Source of the DNA: Candidatus Roseilinea sp.
GTDB lineage: Bacteria; Chloroflexota; Anaerolineae; J036; Brachytrichaceae
Assembly: GCA_026003755.1 (NCBI GenBank)
Contig: BPHV01000001.1
Location: forward strand, 1,214,393-1,278,392
Length of the DNA: 64,000 nucleotides
Reading direction: 5' to 3'
In this document: positions 59,106-64,000 of the stretch, in pieces
How the letters are laid out: every line of letters begins with the position of its first letter
How positions within the stretch are numbered: the first letter of the stretch is position 1
Position numbers and translations under genes: made by a program
The notes under the pieces: generated by a model
Seen by the model: only the letters and a program-made list of their open reading frames with translations
Told to the model about the DNA's origin: nothing
Databases searched by the model: none

Positions 59106-60162
59106 TCAGTGATTGGGCGCAGGCGCAGCGCCATACAGGCCAGAACCCATTGCGCGCTTTTGTTCCGCCACTTGTTCCTTCGCCACGTGGCACGCCACCA
59201 AGTGGCCGGGCCTCAGCTCCTCCAGAGGGGGTTCCACCGTCTTGCAGATGTCCACGGCGAACGGGCAGCGGGTGTGGAAACGGCAGCCGCGGGGGGGGGT
59301 TGACCGGCGAGGGCACATCCCCTTGCAAGATCATCCGCTCGCGCTTTACCGTGGGGTCGGGGATCGGGATCGCCGACAGCAGCGCCTTGGTGTAGGGGTG
59401 CAGCGGGTCGCGGAAGAGCGTATCGCGATCGGTCAGCTCCACCAACTTGCCGAGGTACATCACCCCCACGCGGTCGCTGATGTGCTCCACCACGCTCAGG
59501 TTGTGGGCGATGAACAAGTAGGTGAGGCCAAATTCCGCCTGCAGATCCTTCAGGATGTTCAAAACCTGCGATTGGATGGACACGTCGAGCGCCGACACCG
59601 GCTCGTCGCACACGATGAATTTGGGGCGCAGCGCCAGGGCGCGGGCGATGCCGATGCGCTGCCGTTGGCCGCCGGAGAATTCGTGCGGGTAGCGCCGCGC
59701 GTGATAATCCTCCAGGCCCACCTTGCGCAGCATCTCGATGACGATCTCGTTGCGTTTCTTGGCGTCGCGCATCCCATGCACCAACAACCCTTCGCCCACG
59801 CTCTCGCCGACCGGCATGCGCGGGTCGAGCGAGGAGTAGGGGTCTTGGAAGATGATTTGCATGTCGCGGCGCAGTGCCTTGAGCTGGCCGCTGTTCAACT
59901 TGAACACGTCCCGCCCTTCAAAGATGACCGAACCGCTGGTGGCCGGGATCAGGCGCAGGATGGTGCGGCCGACCGTGGTCTTGCCGCATCCTGACTCGCC
60001 GACCAGGCCCAAAGTCTCGCCCTTGCGCACCGTGAACGAGACACCGTCCACCGCTTTGACGTGGGCGACTGTGCGTTGCAACAATCCTCCCTTGATCGGG
60101 AAGTACTTGCGAAGATCCCTGACTTCCAGCAGAGGTTCTGATTGGCTCCCGTTCATGCCCAT
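59106..60162 (-). pseudogene. oppF: Peptide ABC transporter ATP-binding protein OppF/DppF, frameshifted near the C terminus
   Basis: The ATPase is intact for most of its length: [60 protein letters not shown] and IAHNLSV. The oligopeptide-family C terminus ([20 protein letters not shown] and on) is present, but in another frame, reached only if the run of nine G at 59291-59299 has eight. As read, the frame leaves the family sequence after SPVNPPP and continues to 59050 with unrelated residues. ATP hydrolysis may still be possible; the lost part contacts partner subunits. ATG 60162 has AGGTGA upstream and is preferred to 60198. A sequencing error is a simple alternative. Confidence 0.8.
59291..59299. 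repeat. Run of nine G at the oppF frameshift
   Basis: The nine consecutive G (C on the coding strand) are the longest homopolymer noticed in a coding sequence here. One base fewer restores the family reading frame, giving V-N-P-P-R-G-C-R-F. Confidence 0.85.
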
Positions 60163-60204
60163 CTCGCTTTCACCTGTTGCAGTCAACAACAAATACATCC
60201 TAGG

Positions 60205-61242
60205 TTAATCGTAGAGCCATGTGCGCACCCAATGGCCGGGCGTGATTTCACGCAAGGGGGGCAGCTCAGCCCGGCAACGCTCGCGCGCGGCTCCCTCGCA
60301 TTTCTGACAGCGGGGTTCAAACCGACATCCTGGCGGGGGGTTAATCAAGTTGGGCACGGTGCCGGGGATCACATCCAGGCGATCACGCACCTGGCCAAGG
60401 ATGGGGATCGAACCAATCAGCCCCTGGGTGTAGGGATGCAGGGGGTTGGCGAACAGTTCTTTCACCTCAGCCTGTTCGACGACCTGGCCGGCGTACATGA
60501 CGATGACGCGATCGCACATCTCGGCCACCACGCCCAGGTCGTGGGTGATCAGCATGATCGCGGTGCCGGTCTTCTCCTTCAGTGCGCGCATCAAGTCGAG
60601 GATTTGCGCCTGGATGGTCACATCGAGGGCGGTGGTCGGCTCGTCGGCGATCAACAGTTCGGGTTGGCACGCCAGCGCCATCGCGATCATCACGCGTTGG
60701 GCCTGACCGCCGGAGATTTCGTGCGGATAGGCGTGGGCGCGCTTGGCCGGTTCGGGAATGCCCACCATGCGCAACAGCTCGATGGCGCGCTGCCAACCAG
60801 CCTCGCGCCCCAGGGCCTGATGAATGTTGAGCACCTCGGCGACCTGGTCGCCGATCTTGAACACCGGGTTCAGGCACGAAGTGGGCTGTTGGAAGATCAT
60901 CGAGATGCGGTTGCCGCGAATCTTGGTCATTTCGCGCTCAGGCAGGTCGAGCAGGTTGACGCCGTCGAAAACAATCTTGCCCTCGACGATCTTGCCCGGC
61001 GGGCTGATCAGGCGCATGATCGAAAGCGACGTGACGCTCTTGCCACAGCCGGACTCTCCGACGATGCCCAGCGTTTCACCTCGCCGCACATAGAAATCCA
61101 CGCCGTCCACGGCTTTCACCACGCCGTCTTCGGTGTAGAAATAGGTCTTTAAGCCCTGGATATCGAGCATCAGGTCGTTCAACTGACCGTTGCGCGCGCC
61201 GGTCGAAGCCGTGGCGGCGCCAATTGCAGCGTTCGCACTCAT
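60205..61242 (-). CDS. oppD: Peptide ABC transporter ATP-binding protein OppD/DppD
   Basis: The 345-residue ATPase has [66 protein letters not shown] and LITHDLGVV. The C-terminal iron-sulfur-like Cys pattern of the OppD/DppD family is seen in [25 protein letters not shown] lies 11 nt before the ATG. It pairs with OppF to power peptide import. Confidence 0.93.
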   Translation of the reverse strand: MSANAAIGAATASTGARNGQLNDLMLDIQGLKTYFYTEDGVVKAVDGVDFYVRRGETLGIVGESGCGKSVTSLSIMRLISPPGKIVEGKIVFDGVNLLDLPEREMTKIRGNRISMIFQQPTSCLNPVFKIGDQVAEVLNIHQALGREAGWQRAIELLRMVGIPEPAKRAHAYPHEISGGQAQRVMIAMALACQPELLIADEPTTALDVTIQAQILDLMRALKEKTGTAIMLITHDLGVVAEMCDRVIVMYAGQVVEQAEVKELFANPLHPYTQGLIGSIPILGQVRDRLDVIPGTVPNLINPPPGCRFEPRCQKCEGAARERCRAELPPLREITPGHWVRTWLYD

Positions 61243-61272
61243 GCCGATTTACTCTCTCCTGGTGTTACGGTT

Positions 61273-61914
61273 TCAAGGGTTCGATGGGCTCGACGCGCTA
61301 CTTGCAGCGCGCCAGATGTCCTCTACATCCACGCGAAACCCATCCAGCAGCGCCGACTCGGCAACGTCGCCGTGGCCATACGTGCCGTGGACGACATAGG
61401 TTTCGCCGGACAACTTAAGCACAGTGATGGTTTTTGATTGCGGATCTACGATCCAGTATTCCGGGATGCCGGCCTGCGCGTATTCGCGGCGTGTGTCGCG
61501 GAGGTCGGTTGCCCTGTTTTTGGGTGACACAACCTCGATGACCATATCCGGCTCCTCCCAATATTGCTCGTGAATGCGATGACGGTGTTCAGGCAGCATC
61601 AACATGATATCCGGCTCTCTCAGGGTGCTTGGCCCGAGTCGGATAGGCAGCGAAGCGAACAGCGCTTCTGCGCCGGGATAGTGCTGACCGATGAAGCTAA
61701 TCAGCAGCCTGTAGAGAAAGGCTACGATGCGTTGATGGCTGGTCGTCGGCATCGGTAATCTTTCCAGCCGCCCTGCCGCTAATTCAAGCCGGGTATTGTC
61801 GGGCAAGGCAAAGTAATCTTCCTCGGTCCATTCTCCCTGCGCGGGAAAGAGGTAAGCAACCTCCCAAGCCGGTTCTTTGACCGTGTCGATCTCGTCGTTG
61901 AATCCGAGCGTCAT
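61273..61914 (-). CDS. Uma2-family (DUF820) restriction-endonuclease-fold protein
   Basis: The 213-residue protein has the PD-(D/E)XK pattern of Uma2: EWTEEDYFALPDNTRLELAA, STLREPDIMLMLPEH, DMVIEVVSPKNRATDLRDTR and YAQAGIPEYWIVDPQ. The Asp/Glu pairs and the Lys-like position are in place. Such proteins are widespread in cyanobacteria and Chloroflexota, and no cellular role is established. It starts 3 nt after oppC ends, inside the opp operon and in its direction. A longer frame (62022) would overlap oppC. Confidence 0.85.
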   Translation of the reverse strand: MTLGFNDEIDTVKEPAWEVAYLFPAQGEWTEEDYFALPDNTRLELAAGRLERLPMPTTSHQRIVAFLYRLLISFIGQHYPGAEALFASLPIRLGPSTLREPDIMLMLPEHRHRIHEQYWEEPDMVIEVVSPKNRATDLRDTRREYAQAGIPEYWIVDPQSKTITVLKLSGETYVVHGTYGHGDVAESALLDGFRVDVEDIWRAASSASSPSNP

Positions 61915-61916
61915 CG

Positions 61917-62924
61917 TCACATCTTCAACCGCGGATCCAGCGCATCGCGCAGGCCGTCGCCGATGAAGTTGAACGCCAATGAGCACAGCACTACCGGGAT
62001 GCCCGGAATAAGCGGCGCCCACGGGTGGGTCAACATGAATTGTGTCGCAAAGTTGAGCATGTTGCCCCAGGTGGGCGTGGGGTCGGTGATGCCCAGGCCG
62101 AGGAAGCTCAATGCCACCTCAGCCGTGAGGCCGTCGGCCAAGGCGAGCGTGTAAGCCACGATCAGCGGCGGGAAAGCGTTTGGCACCACGTGCCGGGCGA
62201 TGATCCACAGGTTGCTTGCGCCCAACGAGCGGGCCGACTCGATGAAATCGCGCTCACGCACCGAGAGCACCATGCCACGCATCAAGCGCGCCGCGCCGGT
62301 CCAGCCAAACAGGGTGATGACGAAAATCACCACTAAGACGCTGCGCGATTCCTTCTGCGGGTCAATCAGCATGATCCCAGAGACGAGGTTCACCAGGAGG
62401 TCGGGAAACGGCAGCAATTTAGGATCCTGGTTCAGCACCGACGCCAAAATGAGCAAAATCGGGAAGGTGGGGATGGCCGACATGAACTCCAAGAGGCGCA
62501 TGAGCAGGCCATCAATCGCGCCGCGATAGTAACCGGCGAGCGCACCAACAGCCATGCCGATCAAGGTGCTTAACGTGGCCACGATGAAGGCCACGCTGAG
62601 GGTGATGCGCGCTGCGTAGAGCAGGCGGGTGAACGTGTCGCGCCCAATGTGATCGGTGCCCAACAGGTGCAGCTTGTTGTCTCGGGTGTCTGCGCTGAAC
62701 GGCGGCGAGAAACGCATGACCGGATTCACCGCGTCGCGCGGGAAGGGGGCAACCAGAGGGGTAAGCAACGAAGCAATGAACACGATGAAGACAAACGTCA
62801 GTGACACGATCGCCAGCCGATGACGGCGGAAACGCCGCAGCACGATCGTCCACTGACCTTCGGGCTTGGCCAGGGTGACCGGCGCTGCGGCTGCGGTTTC
62901 GACGCGGGCAGACGCTGTTGCCAT
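61917..62924 (-). CDS. oppC: Peptide ABC transporter permease OppC/DppC
   Basis: The 335-residue permease starts with a cytoplasmic tail and OppC_N segment (LRRFRRHRLAIVSLTFVFIV), then LLGTDHIGRDTFTRLLYAAR, six helices, and the coupling loop ERDFIESARSLGASNLWIIARHVVPN. The end LAFNFIGDGLRDALDPRLK is canonical. A loop of about 30 residues (DPKLLPFPDLLVNLV and so on) is inserted in the middle, where most homologues are shorter. GGAGGAG lies 7 nt before the ATG. Confidence 0.93.
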   Translation of the reverse strand: MATASARVETAAAAPVTLAKPEGQWTIVLRRFRRHRLAIVSLTFVFIVFIASLLTPLVAPFPRDAVNPVMRFSPPFSADTRDNKLHLLGTDHIGRDTFTRLLYAARITLSVAFIVATLSTLIGMAVGALAGYYRGAIDGLLMRLLEFMSAIPTFPILLILASVLNQDPKLLPFPDLLVNLVSGIMLIDPQKESRSVLVVIFVITLFGWTGAARLMRGMVLSVRERDFIESARSLGASNLWIIARHVVPNAFPPLIVAYTLALADGLTAEVALSFLGLGITDPTPTWGNMLNFATQFMLTHPWAPLIPGIPVVLCSLAFNFIGDGLRDALDPRLKM

Positions 62925-62951
62925 GCGCTCACTCCTCCAAGCTGCTTGCGT

Positions 62952-64000
62952 TCACGATAGGCGAATGCGCGGATCAACAATGGTATAGAGCACGTCTGAG
63001 ATTAAGTAGCCGATCAGCACCAAGAAGGTCGAGATCAAGATGAAGCCGATGGCCACGTTGTAATCGCCTGCCGTCAGCGCAGCAATGAACAGGCGCCCCA
63101 TGCCCGGATAGTTGAACACGCTCTCGGTGATGATCGCCCCGCCGAACAGCGCCGGCAACACCCCGGCCAACAGCGTCACGAACGGGATGAGCGCGTTGCG
63201 CATGGCGTGCTTCACGATCACCACGCGCTCGATCAACCCTTTGGCGCGCGCCGTGCGCACGTAGTCCTGCCGCAGCACCTCCAGCATCGAAGAGCGGATG
63301 AAGCGGCTCCACTGCGCCAGATTGAAGATGGTAAGAATCATGACCGGCAGCACCAGGTGCCACAGCCGGTCGAGGAACGACCCAGCTTTGATCGTGCCGA
63401 AGAGCGGGAGGACCGTGTCGCGCGGCGATTCAGCCGTGCCCGCCGGCAAATAGGGTAGCCCCGCCTCCTTGAACAACACGGCGAAGATCAAGATGCCCAA
63501 AATGCCCATGAACAGCGTGGGCATGCCAGAGCCGATAAAAGCCAGCGTGGTGACGGCGTAATCAAAGCGTGAGTATTGCTTGACCGCAGAGAGGATGCCG
63601 ATGGGAATCGCAATCATGATGGATAGAAAAGTCGAGAAGCCCATCAGCAAGAGCGTGTTCACAATGCGGCTCTCGAACAGGCGCATCACCGGCTGCTCGC
63701 GCAGAATTTGTGTGGACTTGCCAAAATCAAGCTGCAACACCCCGTTGCTGACCGGCCGGTCCGCCAGGTCGCGCAGAAAGACCGGCTTGGCGCAATTCAC
63801 CTCCACCACGCGCCCATCCGGATAAACCAGCCGCGCCCGACCCTCCTTGAGGCATCCCACCTGCAGATCGGCAAAGAATTGTTGTCCGCCGATCTCGATC
63901 GGCCCGCGCGGATGACCGGTGAGCCAACGCAAAAAGCGGGGGATCAGGAAGATGTCCAGGTCGTAGCGCTTCATCGTGCGCTCGATCAGGTCAAGATCAT
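62952..64000 (-). CDS. oppB: Peptide ABC transporter permease OppB/DppB, 5'-truncated by the window
   Basis: The frame enters from the window edge (DLDLIERTMKRYDL precedes the first in-frame ATG at 63974), so the N-terminal membrane helix lies outside. The visible part has LDFGKST, helices with TLLLMGFSTFLSIMIAIPIG, coupling loop RQDYVRTARAKGLIERVVI, and YLISDVLYTIVDPRIR at the end. Between RFLRWLTG and VLQLDFGKST is a polar insertion of about 65 residues (GPIEIGGQQFFADLQVG, RLVYPDGRVVEVNC), which should be extracytoplasmic. The operon order is oppB-oppC-uma2-oppD-oppF. No binding protein is in the window. Confidence 0.9.
   Translation of the reverse strand, partial: DLDLIERTMKRYDLDIFLIPRFLRWLTGHPRGPIEIGGQQFFADLQVGCLKEGRARLVYPDGRVVEVNCAKPVFLRDLADRPVSNGVLQLDFGKSTQILREQPVMRLFESRIVNTLLLMGFSTFLSIMIAIPIGILSAVKQYSRFDYAVTTLAFIGSGMPTLFMGILGILIFAVLFKEAGLPYLPAGTAESPRDTVLPLFGTIKAGSFLDRLWHLVLPVMILTIFNLAQWSRFIRSSMLEVLRQDYVRTARAKGLIERVVIVKHAMRNALIPFVTLLAGVLPALFGGAIITESVFNYPGMGRLFIAALTAGDYNVAIGFILISTFLVLIGYLISDVLYTIVDPRIRLS

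Overview
The window is GC-rich, gene-dense bacterial chromosome that I read as Chloroflexota (Anaerolineae-like). This is an inference from gene content: complex I with a duplicated nuoM, a PPi-type phosphofructokinase, zinc-ribbon/LysM membrane proteins, a solute-binding/VWA fusion and lipoprotein-dependent ABC transporters. I cannot name a genus. I see no phage, transposase or CRISPR array. There is one tRNA gene, tRNA-Gln(CTG).

Layout. 1-5.7 kb: the start of a thioredoxin-like gene, a binding-protein/VWA fusion, methylmalonyl-CoA mutase large subunit, PPi-type phosphofructokinase and a GNAT acetyltransferase. 5.8-18.5 kb: one energy-conservation array with a good promoter at its head and an intrinsic terminator at its end. 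It holds nuoA-H-J-K-L-M-M-N followed by atpI-atpB-atpE-atpFH. Only membrane sectors of complex I and ATP synthase are encoded; NuoB/C/D/E/F/G/I and F1 alpha, beta, gamma and epsilon must lie elsewhere. 18.5-33.3 kb: mannonate dehydratase, enolase, a two-gene STAND-like ATPase/partner unit with a HIT-type nucleotidyltransferase, RtcB, tRNA-Gln, GlmU, a CNNM/CorC protein, cytidine deaminase, a SanA-like protein, an HD protein and two zinc-ribbon/LysM paralogues. 33.3-39.8 kb (minus strand): an NMT1/SsuABC-type importer with a two-gene molybdenum hydroxylase whose active-site residues match xanthine dehydrogenase.

40.0-50.2 kb: a complete shikimate operon (aroG, aroF, tyrA, aroA, aroE, aroC, aroK-aroB fusion, aroQ) ending in an overlapping ECF sigma factor and a membrane anti-sigma candidate. 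Ahead of it lies what looks like a classical ribosome-mediated attenuator. A sigma-70 promoter is followed by a 32-codon leader ORF in which 9 of codons 3-15 are Phe, Trp or Tyr, and then by a perfect 12-bp terminator hairpin just before the DAHP synthase gene. This is the most striking finding in the window.

50.2-64 kb: an aminotransferase, a CBS-regulated family II pyrophosphatase, mutL and recJ (minus), a methyltransferase, an M20 peptidase and a minus-strand dipeptide/oligopeptide importer (oppB-C, a Uma2 endonuclease-like gene, oppD, oppF). oppF carries a one-base frameshift at a run of nine G. Several short repeats recur between or inside genes, including related hairpins at two convergent gene junctions and a 7-nt tandem repeat embedded in frame in a coding sequence.

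All calls come from reading motifs by eye. No database search, alignment or folding program was run, and family comparisons rest on recalled reference sequences.
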